A DNA stretch of 64,000 nucleotides from Serinibacter arcticus (GTDB taxonomy: Bacteria > Actinomycetota > Actinomycetes > Actinomycetales > Beutenbergiaceae): the NCBI RefSeq assembly GCF_003121705.1, contig NZ_PYHR01000002.1, positions 2,294,001 through 2,358,000 on the forward strand, read 5' to 3'. Shown piece after piece: positions 41,083-49,851 of this stretch. The notes under the pieces are model-generated. The model was not told the origin of the DNA, searched no databases, and saw nothing but the letters and a program-made list of their open reading frames with translations. Position 1 is the first letter of the stretch. Each line of letters opens with the position of its first letter. The position numbers were made by a program, and so were the translations under genes.

Positions 41083-43080
41083 ATGTACGAATCAGGCGAT
41101 GGGACGGGCGGTGACGATCGCGGACCGTCTGCGCCCTCGCCGTCCGGCACCGGGCTGGATCGGCCGGCGTCGTGGGACGAGGCCGTCGAGACGATCGCGC
41201 GGGAGCGGCGCTCGTCGGCCACGGTGCGCGACGGCGACGCCCCGGTCGGCGGGAGCCGTGCCCTCGCGCTGGCCACGGCGCTCGACGTCGACGCACCGGT
41301 CGACGCTCACCTCGTCGCGGCCCTGGAGTCGCTGGGTCCGCTCGCGCACGAGGGCGGCGGGGACCTCACCGACGCCGAGACGCTCGAGGTGGCGGCCGCC
41401 TGGGCGAGGGTGGTGGCCGCGGGCGAGGCCCAGGTGCGGCGCTGGCTGGCGGTGCTCTCACGTCGACCCGCGAGCTCGCCGACCTGGCGTGACGCGCGAG
41501 GCCGTCGGAGCGACGACGCAGCGGACGAGGTCCGCTTCCGGCTCGGCGTCTCACGCCGGCGGGGACAGCAGCTCATCGACGAGGGTCGCGCACTCGGCAG
41601 CACCCTGGGGCAGGTCGACGACGCCTTCGACCGAGGCTGGATCGATGCGGGCAAGGCCGCGATCTTCGTCGACCTGCTCGCCTGCCAGCCCGTCGAGGTC
41701 GCGGAGGCGGTCTGCGACGAGGTCGTGCCCGTCGCGGCCGACATCGACCACGCGGCGCTGCGCCGCCGGATCCAGCGCGTGCTCGTCCAGGTCGATCCGG
41801 ACGGGGCAGGCGAGCGCCACGAGAAGGCCGCCCGACGGCGACGGGTCAACGCCGTCCGTCCGCTCGCCGACGGGATGGCCCAGTTCTCCGCCGTGCTGAC
41901 CGCGCCGGCCGCGATCGCCCTCGTCCAGGCGTGCGAGGCCACGGCCCGTGCCGCGCGCGCCCGCGGGGACGGACGCACCCTGGAGCAGCTCTGCGCCGAC
42001 GCCCTCACCGCGATGGGCGCCAACGCCCTGACCGCGGGGCAGCTCGAACTTCCCGAGGGCCTCGTGCGGTTCTCCGGCCGCACGGCTCGGGTCCAGGTCG
42101 TCGCGACGGCGGCCGTGCTCCGGGGCGATCCGGCGCCGGTGTCCGCGGTTGTCGTCGCCGAGCACGACCTGTGGAACGAGCCCGGTGATGGGGCGACGCC
42201 TGGCGTCCTCTCGGTCCTGACCGGGGCGGACCCCGGCGACGACCCGTACGTGGACTGGGAGCCGCGACGGTTCCACCGACCCGGGATCGACGCCCCCGAG
42301 CTCATCGGCTACGGCGCGATCCCGCCGTCGCTGGTGCGCGCGCTCGCCAGAGGCGGTGGCTTCACCGGCGGAGGTGGCGGTGGCGGTCCGAGGGCCGGCG
42401 GCTCCGGCGGCTCCGGCGATGGCGTCGCCCGACCGGCCTGGCTCCGCATCACCGCACCGGTCCGTCCCGACGAGGAGGCCCCGCCGCCGACGAACGGCTA
42501 CCGCCCCTCGGCACCGCTCGACGACTGGGTCCGCCGACGCGACCTGTGGTGCACCGCGCCCGGGTGCGAGGTCCCGGCCGCCGCCGACGACGTCGATCAC
42601 GTCATCCCCTACCCGGCGGGCCCGACGTCCGAGGAGAACCTGCACGCCCTCTGCCGCCACGACCACCTGCTCAAGACCCGAGGCTCGCTCACGGTCACCC
42701 GCCACCCCGACGGCACGACCACGTGGCGCACGCGCCTCGGTCAGGCCTTCCACCGGGACGCGCAGGGCGTCCTCACCCGCCGCGGCCTCGGAGCCCCCAC
42801 GGTTCCCCGGAGGCGCCGCCGCGCCGGCGACCGGCCCGTGACCCCGGAGCGGCTGGCCGAGATGGTCGCCGCCCACGAGGCCTGGGAGCGTGGGGACGAT
42901 CCCGAGCTGCCCGCTCCCCGGGACGACGGGCCCTGGGCACACCCGCCCGACGACGGGTGGTCGCCGGATCGCGCGTGCGCCCCGGACGAGCGGTGGTGGG
43001 TCGACGACGACGAGCCGGATCTCGGCGCGCTCCCCGTCGATCCCGGAGGGCCTGACCCGTGGCCGACGATCGCCGCCTGA
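41083..43080 (+). CDS. DUF222 / HNH endonuclease domain protein
   Basis: A 665-residue protein of the abundant actinobacterial DUF222-HNH family. An N-terminal acidic region precedes the helical DUF222 domain (about residues 60-330, with VRFRLGVSRRRGQQLIDEGRAL and DRGWIDAGKAAIFVDLL). A Gly-rich linker (about 423-447) is followed by the HNH module near 470-525: CTAPGCEVPAAADDVDHVIPYPAG, then NLHALCRHDHLLKT. Cys and His residues for metal and catalysis are present. The family resembles mobile 13E12-type repeats, but this copy has no flanking repeats. I start it at ATG 41083 on promoter grounds; ATG 41023-region codons are upstream in frame. Confidence 0.88.
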   Translation: MYESGDGTGGDDRGPSAPSPSGTGLDRPASWDEAVETIARERRSSATVRDGDAPVGGSRALALATALDVDAPVDAHLVAALESLGPLAHEGGGDLTDAETLEVAAAWARVVAAGEAQVRRWLAVLSRRPASSPTWRDARGRRSDDAADEVRFRLGVSRRRGQQLIDEGRALGSTLGQVDDAFDRGWIDAGKAAIFVDLLACQPVEVAEAVCDEVVPVAADIDHAALRRRIQRVLVQVDPDGAGERHEKAARRRRVNAVRPLADGMAQFSAVLTAPAAIALVQACEATARAARARGDGRTLEQLCADALTAMGANALTAGQLELPEGLVRFSGRTARVQVVATAAVLRGDPAPVSAVVVAEHDLWNEPGDGATPGVLSVLTGADPGDDPYVDWEPRRFHRPGIDAPELIGYGAIPPSLVRALARGGGFTGGGGGGGPRAGGSGGSGDGVARPAWLRITAPVRPDEEAPPPTNGYRPSAPLDDWVRRRDLWCTAPGCEVPAAADDVDHVIPYPAGPTSEENLHALCRHDHLLKTRGSLTVTRHPDGTTTWRTRLGQAFHRDAQGVLTRRGLGAPTVPRRRRRAGDRPVTPERLAEMVAAHEAWERGDDPELPAPRDDGPWAHPPDDGWSPDRACAPDERWWVDDDEPDLGALPVDPGGPDPWPTIAA

Positions 43081-43116
43081 CGCCTCGGTCGCTCGGTGAC
43101 TCTGTGGCTGGCCGCC

Positions 43117-43887
43117 TCACGCCCCCGGCAGGAACCCCGTCCCGGGGTCGCGGTCGGTCAGGCAGTAGGCCAGTCCTGCGGGGTCCACGAGCGTCGTCCA
43201 GCGCGCCCCGCTCCCGACGACCCGTGCGCCCCACGCCTCGTGGGTGGCGACGGCGGCCGCCCTGTCGGCGCTGGCGAGGTCCAGGTGGGCGGTGACGCGC
43301 TCGCGCGGATCCTGACCGAGTCGCTGGAGCAGCAGTCGCAGCGGCAGGTGACCCGGTCGGCGCAGCGGCACCAGATCCGCGCCACTCGCGAGCGTCGGAG
43401 CCTCCCAGCCCGTGAGCCCGACCCAGAACGCGACCTCGCGCTCGAACACCGCGGCCGGCACGTCCAGGCACAGCTGATCGACGAGCACGCCGTCCACGGC
43501 GGACGGTCGAGCCGCCTCGCCCTCGTCGCGGACGAGGCAGAACACGAACCCTCCGGGCGACGCCAGGACGACGTGCGTCCCGGCGTCGTGCCGCACCGTG
43601 GCGCCGAGCGCGAGAGCCTCGGTCAGGGCGCGTAGCAGCCCGCCTCCACGACTCCCCTCCGCGCTGCCGACGTGCAGGTCGAGGTGCACGCGCGGCCCGA
43701 GGTCGATCACCTGCAACCGCAGAAAAGGATCCACGTCGACCTCGACCGGCACGAAAGTCGCGAACTCGTCCGCGTCGCCGCGGCGGGCCGAGAGATCGGA
43801 CGCGGTCGCACGGCCCCAGAACGTCACCTCGGCCTCGTGGACGGCCCCCGGCACGTCGAGCATCGCCGTCGTCCAGCGAACCTCCAC
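43117..43887 (-). CDS. VOC family protein with two glyoxalase-like halves
   Basis: A 256-residue protein from GTG 43887. Each half has a VOC beta-alpha-beta-beta-beta pattern: EVTFWGRATASDL with VHLDLHV and SPGGFVFCLV in the first, and REVAFWVGLTGWEAPTL with VTAHLDLAS and DPAGLAYCLT in the second. The pattern resembles the glyoxalase_6-type domain pairs common in actinobacteria, whose substrates are unknown. It is four bases from the next VOC gene on the same strand and probably in one operon with it. Confidence 0.82.
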   Translation of the reverse strand: MEVRWTTAMLDVPGAVHEAEVTFWGRATASDLSARRGDADEFATFVPVEVDVDPFLRLQVIDLGPRVHLDLHVGSAEGSRGGGLLRALTEALALGATVRHDAGTHVVLASPGGFVFCLVRDEGEAARPSAVDGVLVDQLCLDVPAAVFEREVAFWVGLTGWEAPTLASGADLVPLRRPGHLPLRLLLQRLGQDPRERVTAHLDLASADRAAAVATHEAWGARVVGSGARWTTLVDPAGLAYCLTDRDPGTGFLPGA

Positions 43888-43891
43888 GGGT

Positions 43892-44272
43892 CTACTCCCC
43901 CGCGGGCTGGATCAGGTCCCACCGCTGCCCGGCCGGGTCGGCGAACACGGCGACCGTGCCGTAGACCTCGTGCCGCGGCTCCTCGAGGAACGTCACGCCG
44001 GCGGCCGACATGCGCGCGTGCTGCGCGGCGAAGTCGCTGGTGCGCAGGAAGAAGCCCACGCCGTCGCCCGCCTGGCGCCCCAGGGGGTCGCCCGGACCAG
44101 CGACGGCGAGCCGCAGCCCCGGCCCCTCGGCCGACGGCGCCACCACGACCCAGCGCGACCCGCTGGGCCGCGTCTCGTCCTCCCGCAGCTCGAAACCGAG
44201 CGCGTCGACGAAGAAGGCGATCCCGTCGTCGAGGTCGTGGACGAGGTAGGTGGCGAGCGTCAGCGTGAGCAT
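43892..44272 (-). CDS. VOC family (glyoxalase-like) protein
   Basis: A 126-residue single VOC protein from ATG 44272: LATYLVHDLDDGIAFFVDALGFEL is the opening unit, VGFFLRTSDFAAQHARMSAAGVTFLEEPRHEVYG the second, and VFADPAGQRWDLIQP the closing strand with the usual DPxGNxWxL pattern altered to DPAGQRWDL. Metal ligands His/Glu seem only partly kept. Upstream of a second VOC gene. Confidence 0.85.
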   Translation of the reverse strand: MLTLTLATYLVHDLDDGIAFFVDALGFELREDETRPSGSRWVVVAPSAEGPGLRLAVAGPGDPLGRQAGDGVGFFLRTSDFAAQHARMSAAGVTFLEEPRHEVYGTVAVFADPAGQRWDLIQPAGE

Positions 44273-44397
44273 GCCCCGATGCTGCCACGCCCCCGTCACG
44301 CCACCGCTGCCTCGCCGCCGCCCCCCTCGCCACGCCGGGCAGTTCTCCCCATCCGCGGAACCCCACCGCGGCGGCGGCCAACCCTAGGGTGAGGCCC

Positions 44398-46134
44398 ATG
44401 TCGAGCGACTGGTCCCAGAACCGAGCCATCAACGACCTCGAGGCCGCGATCTCCGCGCAGGCCGCCGCGGCCGCGTCGCGGCAGCGCGCCGTCGAGCGCC
44501 GCATCGCCGCCGTCCAGGGCGACATGGTCACGAAGGTCAACGCGCTCACGTTCCAGCTCAACGCCCTGGTCGAGCTGGGCGACCTGCGCGACGAGCTCAC
44601 GCTCTACATCCCGATGCGCCGCGCTCGCGATGCGGCCGTGGCCCTCACCCGCGCGGTGCTGCGGGGCGACGGCGACCTCACCTACCTGCGCGAGTCGCCC
44701 GACCTCGCGTCCGACGGCGACTACTGGCTCGTGCCCGCGGCCCTCGCCATCGTCGACGGCCGTCAGGGCGTGCTCCACGACGACGCCGCCGCCACCGCGC
44801 TCCGCCTCGACCGCGGCCGCGCCGCGCCGTTCCTCGTCGCCGTCACCACCCTCCTGGGCCACCCCGAGCTGACCACCCACCTGCTCGGCGACTGCTTCGA
44901 TGGTCGCGGCTCGTCCGGGTCGACGGCGTTCGGCAGCGCCGACGGTCTCGCCGCCGAGCCGTCGGCCCCGGCCGCGTCCTCGTCCTCGTCCTCGTCCTCG
45001 ACCAGGTCGTCAACCACGCCCTCACCCGCATCGCCGTCGCCCGCCGTCACGAACACCGAGCGCACCATCTGGCGCGCCACCGCCGCAGGGGTCCTGGGCG
45101 CGGACGCCGTCCCCGCGGTCCAGCGCGCCGTCGGCGACCGCCTCGCCGGCGCGCGGGCGGAGGCGTGGACGGAGGGCGCCGCCAACCCGCTCGCGGAGGC
45201 GCCCCGCCTGGGTCATCTCACCTCCGACGGCCCCGACCCCATCGCCTCGCAGGGCACGGGCGCCATCCTCGGCGCCTGGGCGACGTGGGCCGAGCGGATC
45301 GGCGAGCACGAGCTGCGCGGGGGCCGCGCCGTCGGACCGGCCGACCTCGGCTCCGCCCCGCTCACCGGCACCCCGACCGGCGACGACGACCCGTTCAGCC
45401 CGCCCGCGGTGCACCGCGACCTCGAGCGCGTCGTGATGTCGCTGGCGGGCGAGGGCGGACCGCGCGAGCGCGAGATGCTCGAGCGGATCGACCTGCTCCA
45501 GACCCACCTGGGCAAGGCGGCCGACCGCGAGGCGCAGTGGTGGTCCGCCCCGCACGCCGGCGGGGTCGTCGAGCTCGTCGTGCGGGACGCCCGCGGTCGC
45601 GACATCGACGCCGCCGCGCTGGTGGCCCCGCTGCTCACCCCGCAGCTGCGCACGGCGACCGACAACCACCGCGACCGCCTGCTGGCGACGCCGCCCCCGA
45701 GCACCGCCGTCCGGCTCGTCGGGACCTCGGTGGCGGTGACGGCGACCGACGACGGCGAGGTCGCCGCCGAGCGTGCACGCTCGTCCTACCTGTCCCAGCC
45801 CCTCCCGAAACCGAACCTCGTCGCGGTCGGCGTGCTCGCCGCCGTCGGGCTGGTCGGGGCGATCCTCGCAGCGACCCAGGTCTCCCCCGGGTGGCTCGTC
45901 CTCGCCGTCCCGATGCTCGTGGCGGCCGGCGTCGTCTACCTGCGCGGCCTCCAGACCGCGCGGGCCGAGAAGGAGCGCCGCACGCAGGCGGTCCAGCGGT
46001 TCGCCGACGCACTCCACGACGCTCGCGCCAAGGTGCGCTCCGAGGCCGACGCCCTCACGGCCGACCAGGAGTCCGTCCGTCTGGGGCACGCCGCCGTCGC
46101 GGAGTCGCTGGCCCGGGTCAGGCCGGTGGCGTGA
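44398..46134 (+). CDS. Uncharacterised membrane protein with coiled-coil ends
   Basis: A 578-residue protein I do not recognise. Residues 1-60 are a long amphipathic helix (NDLEAAISAQAAAAASRQRAVERRIAAVQGD). A helical domain follows to about 170, then a Ser/Pro/Thr linker near 185-215 with eight Ser codons in a row, then a mixed domain to about 460. Two hydrophobic segments lie near 474-518 (VAVGVLAAVGLVGAILAA and WLVLAVPMLVAAGVVYL), and the last 55 residues are again a charged helix (RAEKERRTQAVQRFADALHDARAKV). Both ends are probably cytoplasmic. Codon use is like its neighbours. It stands alone, divergent to the VOC genes. Confidence 0.8.
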   Translation: MSSDWSQNRAINDLEAAISAQAAAAASRQRAVERRIAAVQGDMVTKVNALTFQLNALVELGDLRDELTLYIPMRRARDAAVALTRAVLRGDGDLTYLRESPDLASDGDYWLVPAALAIVDGRQGVLHDDAAATALRLDRGRAAPFLVAVTTLLGHPELTTHLLGDCFDGRGSSGSTAFGSADGLAAEPSAPAASSSSSSSSTRSSTTPSPASPSPAVTNTERTIWRATAAGVLGADAVPAVQRAVGDRLAGARAEAWTEGAANPLAEAPRLGHLTSDGPDPIASQGTGAILGAWATWAERIGEHELRGGRAVGPADLGSAPLTGTPTGDDDPFSPPAVHRDLERVVMSLAGEGGPREREMLERIDLLQTHLGKAADREAQWWSAPHAGGVVELVVRDARGRDIDAAALVAPLLTPQLRTATDNHRDRLLATPPPSTAVRLVGTSVAVTATDDGEVAAERARSSYLSQPLPKPNLVAVGVLAAVGLVGAILAATQVSPGWLVLAVPMLVAAGVVYLRGLQTARAEKERRTQAVQRFADALHDARAKVRSEADALTADQESVRLGHAAVAESLARVRPVA

Positions 46135-46681
46135 GCTGCGGCTCCTCGCGCACCCGCTGGAAGAGCACGTGGTCGCGCCACGCGCCGTCGATCCGGAGGT
46201 AGGACGGCGCCTCGCCGTACCGGGTGAAACCGTTCTTCGCGAGGACGCGCTGGGACGCCGCGTTGTGCAGCAGCGTGCCGGCCTCGACCCGGTGCAGCCC
46301 GAGCCGACCGAAGGCGAGGTCGACGACGTCGCCCACCGCCGCCGTCGCCAGCCCCCGGCCGCCGGCGTGCTCCGCCACCCAGTAACCGATCGTCCCGGAG
46401 AGGAACGCCCCGCGCACGATCCCGGTGAGGGTGATCCGGCCGACGATCGCGCCGTCGTCGTCGAGGATGACGAGCGGCACGATCGTGCCGGCGCCGTAGG
46501 CGGTCAGCAGCGCGCGCGTCACGAGATCCTGCCCGCGCACGGTGAAGTACGCGTCCTCGTGGGTGGGTTCCCAGGGCTTGAGGAACGCGCGGTTATCGCG
46601 CAGCGCCGCGGTCAGCTCCGGGACGTCGCCGACCGTGAGCAACCGCGTGACGCTTCCGTCGGAGCGACCCGGCTCGTTCAT
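46118..46681 (-). CDS. GNAT acetyltransferase, RimJ/RimL type
   Basis: A 187-residue protein with VTRLLTVGDVPELTAALRDNRAFLKPWEP, IGYWVAEHAGGRGLATAAVGDVVDLAF (acetyl-CoA loop) and LHRVEAGTLLHNAASQRVLAKNGFTRYGEA, the classic ribosomal-protein/amino-terminal acetyltransferase layout. The ATG overlaps the transglutaminase stop, so it is third in a coupled three-gene operon. Its 3' end overlaps the preceding convergent gene by 17 bases. Confidence 0.9.
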   Translation of the reverse strand: MNEPGRSDGSVTRLLTVGDVPELTAALRDNRAFLKPWEPTHEDAYFTVRGQDLVTRALLTAYGAGTIVPLVILDDDGAIVGRITLTGIVRGAFLSGTIGYWVAEHAGGRGLATAAVGDVVDLAFGRLGLHRVEAGTLLHNAASQRVLAKNGFTRYGEAPSYLRIDGAWRDHVLFQRVREEPQLTPPA

Positions 46682-47478
46682 CCCAGCTGCACCGCGGTGT
46701 CGAGGTCGTCGTCGGGCAGCACGTCCGCCGTCGCCGTCACCTCCATCGCGAGGAGATCCGCACGGCCGTGGTGCACCGAGAGGAACGCGGTGGAGGAGGC
46801 GTCCTGGCCGGTCGCGATGCGCACGAGGCTGCTGCGCGGCGCGAGGGTCGTGGCGTCGACGACGTACCAGCCGCCGTCGACGTACGCCTCGGCGACGGCG
46901 TGGAAGTCCATCGGGTGCAGGCCCGGGGCGTAGACCGAGACGAGCCGCGCCGGCACGTCGAGCGCGCGCAGCAGCGCGACCGTGAGGTGGGCGTAGTCGC
47001 GGCAGACACCGCGGCGCGCGAGCAGGGTGCGCACGGCGCCGTCGGTCGGGAGCGAGGAGCCCGACACGTAGGCCAGGCGTGTGCCCACCCACGAGCTCAC
47101 GGCGGTGAGCAGCGCGGGGCCGGTGATGCCGGCGAACTCGGCGAACGCCGTCGGGCCAAGCGAGTCGGACTCGCAGTAGCGCGACGGCCGCAGGTAGGTG
47201 AGGAGGTCGAGGTCGTCGACCGGCGCCGGAGCCGTGCGGCCCTCGAGCGTCGCGTCGTAGGTGACGAGGACGCGGCCGAGCGGGGCGTCGACGACGTGCA
47301 ACCGTGTTCCGCCGGCGCCCTCGAGCTCGCGGACCTCGACCGGTCGGCCGTCGGCCGTCACGGTGAGGCGCTCGTCCGCCTCGCGGCTCGCGACGGCGAT
47401 CTCCAGGGCCAGGGTGGCCGGGACGGTGACGTCGAGCTCGAGCCGGGAGGTGACGGTGCGGCGCATCTCGGCGCTCAC
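46678..47478 (-). CDS. Transglutaminase-like cysteine protein
   Basis: A 266-residue protein with the transglutaminase triad: Cys in LLARRGVCRDYAHLTVALLRAL, His in MDFHAVAEAYVDGGWYVVDAT and Asp in the same VVDAT strand. The first 100 residues are a beta-rich N-terminal domain as in the SMc/transglut_core2-type proteins. It likely acts as a peptidase or isopeptidase in the cytoplasm; no signal peptide is seen. GTG 47478 overlaps the preceding gene's stop and is preferred over ATG 47466. Confidence 0.88.
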   Translation of the reverse strand: MSAEMRRTVTSRLELDVTVPATLALEIAVASREADERLTVTADGRPVEVRELEGAGGTRLHVVDAPLGRVLVTYDATLEGRTAPAPVDDLDLLTYLRPSRYCESDSLGPTAFAEFAGITGPALLTAVSSWVGTRLAYVSGSSLPTDGAVRTLLARRGVCRDYAHLTVALLRALDVPARLVSVYAPGLHPMDFHAVAEAYVDGGWYVVDATTLAPRSSLVRIATGQDASSTAFLSVHHGRADLLAMEVTATADVLPDDDLDTAVQLG

Positions 47479-47936
47479 GCGAGCCGCGCGGGGAAGCCGC
47501 CCGTGGCGATCGGGCCCCAGCGGTCGATGGTGATCCGGATCAGGCTCTTGCCCTGGGTGACCATCGCGGCGCGGTACTCGTCCCAGTCGGGGTGCTCGCC
47601 GCTGATCGCGCGGAAGTAGTCGACGAGCGGCTCGACGGAGTCCGGCAGGTCGATGACCTCGGCCGTGCCGTCGACCTGGACCCACGGGTCGTTGAACTCG
47701 GCCCCGAGCGACATCAGGGAGGCGGCGGGCGTACGCCGCAGGTTCACGGCCTTGGCGCGCTCGGGGTAGGTCGACACGACGACCCGGCCCTCGTCGTCGA
47801 CCCCGTAGGTGACGGGGCTGAGCTGGGGCGAACCGTCGCGGCGTGTCGTCACGAGCACGCCGTTGTTCCGGGAGCGGAGGAAGTCCAGCAGCGCGGGGCG
47901 CTCGACGCGGTCGTTGGTGGCGATGGTGCGAGGCAT
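47475..47936 (-). CDS. PPOX class F420-dependent oxidoreductase
   Basis: A 153-residue split-barrel protein: LLDFLRSRNNGVLVTTRRDGSPQLSPVTYGVDDEGRVVVST is the usual opening, with KAVNLRRTPAASLMSL and DPWVQVDGTAEVIDLPDSVEPLVDYFR after it, as in the actinobacterial F420/FMN-binding PPOX family. It likely reduces small substrates with F420H2. First gene of the coupled set with the transglutaminase and GNAT genes. Confidence 0.9.
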   Translation of the reverse strand: MPRTIATNDRVERPALLDFLRSRNNGVLVTTRRDGSPQLSPVTYGVDDEGRVVVSTYPERAKAVNLRRTPAASLMSLGAEFNDPWVQVDGTAEVIDLPDSVEPLVDYFRAISGEHPDWDEYRAAMVTQGKSLIRITIDRWGPIATGGFPARLA

Positions 47937-48059
47937 GGTTCCAGTCTGGCCCCCGGTCGCCGACCCGCGCCCGATGAGTTCGCAGCACCCGCGAGGTCTG
48001 AGTAGCATCCGGCATCCGCTCGCTGCGCAGCGGACCGAACGACCCGCGAGGAGCACCCT

Positions 48060-48926
48060 ATGACCGACGCCGTGACCCACACGCTCGAGCGACCCGGCGC
48101 GACCCTCGTCTACGACGTCCGGGGCGATCTCGCCGGGCGCACCGCACCCGTCCTCCTGCTCATCGGTTCGCCCATGGGAGCGAGCGGTTTCCCGACGCTC
48201 GCATCGCAGCTCGACGACCGCGTCGTCGTCACCTACGACCCCCGCGGCGTCGAGCGCAGCGTCCGGTCCGACGGCGGTGGCGAGCTCGGGCCGAAGGACC
48301 ACGCCGCGGACCTCGCGGCGCTCATCGCGGCGCTGGACGTCGGTCCGGTCGAGGTCTTCGCCTCGAGCGGCGGGGCGGTGAACGGTCTCGCGCTCGTCGC
48401 CGCGCACCCCGAGCTGGTGACCACGCTCGTGGCGCACGAGCCGCCGCTGTGCGCGATCGTGCCGGACAGCACGAACGCGCTCGCCGTGGTCGAGGACATG
48501 TACGCCACCTACCAGGCGCAGGGCATGGGGCACGCGATGGCGAAGTTCATCGCCTTCACCGGATTCAGCGGCCCGGTCCCCGACGACTACCTCGACCGTC
48601 CCGCCCCCGACCCCGCGATGTTCGGGCTGCCCGCCGAGGACGACGGCTCCCGCGGCGACGCGCTGCTCGGTCAGAACCTTCGTCACATCTGCGGCTACCT
48701 GCCCGACGTCGAGGCGCTGCGGGCCGCGACGACCCGCATCGTGGTGGGTGTCGGCGAGGAGTCCGACGGGCAGCTGGCGCGTCGCGGCGGCGAGGCCGTG
48801 GCGGAGCTCCTCGGCCTGGAGCCGGTCGTGTTCCCGAGCGGGCACGGCGGCTTCCTCGGCGACGAGTACGGCATGCCGGGCAAGCCGGTCGAGTTCGGCG
48901 CGCGGCTGCGCGAGGTGCTGGCGTGA
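48060..48926 (+). CDS. Alpha/beta hydrolase
   Basis: A 288-residue alpha/beta hydrolase-fold protein: VLLLIGSPMGASGFPTLASQL holds the oxyanion strand, VVTYDPRGVERS the next turn, and VEVFASSGGAVNGLALVAAHPEL the nucleophile elbow with Ser-Ser-Gly-Gly in place of the standard GxSxG. The last His is in FPSGHGGFLGDEYGMPGKP. An esterase or haloperoxidase-like role is possible; substrate unknown. Its stop overlaps the GTG of the VOC gene. Confidence 0.88.
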   Translation: MTDAVTHTLERPGATLVYDVRGDLAGRTAPVLLLIGSPMGASGFPTLASQLDDRVVVTYDPRGVERSVRSDGGGELGPKDHAADLAALIAALDVGPVEVFASSGGAVNGLALVAAHPELVTTLVAHEPPLCAIVPDSTNALAVVEDMYATYQAQGMGHAMAKFIAFTGFSGPVPDDYLDRPAPDPAMFGLPAEDDGSRGDALLGQNLRHICGYLPDVEALRAATTRIVVGVGEESDGQLARRGGEAVAELLGLEPVVFPSGHGGFLGDEYGMPGKPVEFGARLREVLA

Positions 48927-49396
48927 GCGGGGACGGCGGGACGGCCGGCGAGCTCGCGCCCAGCCGACTGATCTGGTCGATCGAGGTCGTGGTGCTGCCG
49001 GTGAGCGACCTCGACCGTTCGGTCGCCTTCTACCGCGACCGGGTCGGGTTCGTGCTGGACCACCGCACGACGAACGAGCACGTCGACATCGCCCAGCTCA
49101 CGCCGCGCGGGTCCGGCTGCTCGATCGTCATGGGCACGCTGCCCTCGCAGCAGGAGATGGCGCCGGGCACGATGCGCGGGCTGCAGCTCGTGGTGGCCGA
49201 CGCCGAGGCGGCGCGCGCCGAGCTGCTCGGCCGCGGCGTCGAGGCGAGCGAGATCAGCGTGTTCGACGAGCGCGACGGCGGGACGTTCTTCGGCTTCGCG
49301 GACCCGGACGGCAACACCTGGGCCGTCCAGCAGATCCGTGCCCGCGCCGAGAAGCCGCTGCTGCCGCTCACCGACGACGGGCGCAGCTGGGCCTGA
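48923..49396 (+). CDS. VOC family (glyoxalase/bleomycin-resistance fold) protein
   Basis: A 157-residue VOC protein with GTG start overlapping the hydrolase stop. SIEVVVLPVSDLDRSVAFYRDRVGFVLDHR is the first unit; VVADAEAARAELLGRGVEASEI and FGFADPDGNTWAVQQI are the second, with the DPDGNxW signature intact. Metal-binding residues are plausible. It is co-expressed with the hydrolase, so both may act on one small molecule. Confidence 0.9.
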   Translation: MSGDGGTAGELAPSRLIWSIEVVVLPVSDLDRSVAFYRDRVGFVLDHRTTNEHVDIAQLTPRGSGCSIVMGTLPSQQEMAPGTMRGLQLVVADAEAARAELLGRGVEASEISVFDERDGGTFFGFADPDGNTWAVQQIRARAEKPLLPLTDDGRSWA

Positions 49397-49434
49397 CGAC
49401 TAACCCGCGGGCGGGCCGTCCAGCAGCGTCGGGA
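49395..49434. repeat. Direct repeat, left copy (40 bp)
   Basis: These 40 bases are identical to 49812-49851 in the same orientation. The right copy is the 3' end of the DHFR-like gene with its stop; the left copy is a detached duplicate just after the VOC stop. The 377 bases in between carry a small membrane-protein gene. Confidence 0.95.
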
Positions 49435-49447
49435 GAACGCACTCGGC

Positions 49448-49753
49448 TCAGGCGTGGTACTGCCCGATGCGCAGGTGCGCCTGCAGGGCGGACAACAGAC
49501 GGATCGACCCCACGATGAGACAGATCAACGCGGCCAGCGCGCAGAGGCCGGCCGCAGCCGCAACAGCGAGGGCGACCTCCGGAACCACCGTGACGGGGCC
49601 CGCGAGGCCGGCGCGCGCCGCCACGATCCACAGGAGGCCCGACACCACCGGGAGGACGAGCCCACCCACCACCAGGGGACCGACGAAGGATCGCGACGCC
49701 GACGGGTAGTGCGCCAGCACCTCCCGCACGTGCATGCTCTGGTACTGGTCCAC
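49448..49753 (-). CDS. Small membrane protein of 101 residues
   Basis: ATG 49753 opens a 101-residue frame with two long hydrophobic segments, SFVGPLVVGGLVLPVVSGLLWIVAA and VALAVAAAAGLCALAALICLIVGSIRLLSAL, after a polar N-terminus MDQYQSMHVREVLAHYPSASR. No family is recognised. It fills the segment bounded by 40-bp direct repeats, so it may have been inserted next to the DHFR-like gene. Codon use does not differ visibly from the neighbours. Confidence 0.7.
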   Translation of the reverse strand: MDQYQSMHVREVLAHYPSASRSFVGPLVVGGLVLPVVSGLLWIVAARAGLAGPVTVVPEVALAVAAAAGLCALAALICLIVGSIRLLSALQAHLRIGQYHA

Positions 49754-49811
49754 CGCCCAAGTCTGACAGCGGAAGGCTCGTGCCGCTCGGCCAGACGACG
49801 GCTACCGGTGG

Positions 49812-49851
49812 GACGACTAACCCGCGGGCGGGCCGTCCAGCAGCGTCGGGA
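49812..49851. repeat. Direct repeat, right copy (40 bp)
   Basis: Identical to 49395-49434. This copy contains the last eleven codons and the TAA stop of the DHFR-like gene (minus strand), so it is probably the original. Confidence 0.95.

Noticed and set aside
41083-43080. Homing or group I intron-type mobile element for the HNH gene
   Set aside because: No interrupted host gene, intron structure or flanking repeat is seen; DUF222/HNH genes are ordinary chromosomal genes in actinobacteria.
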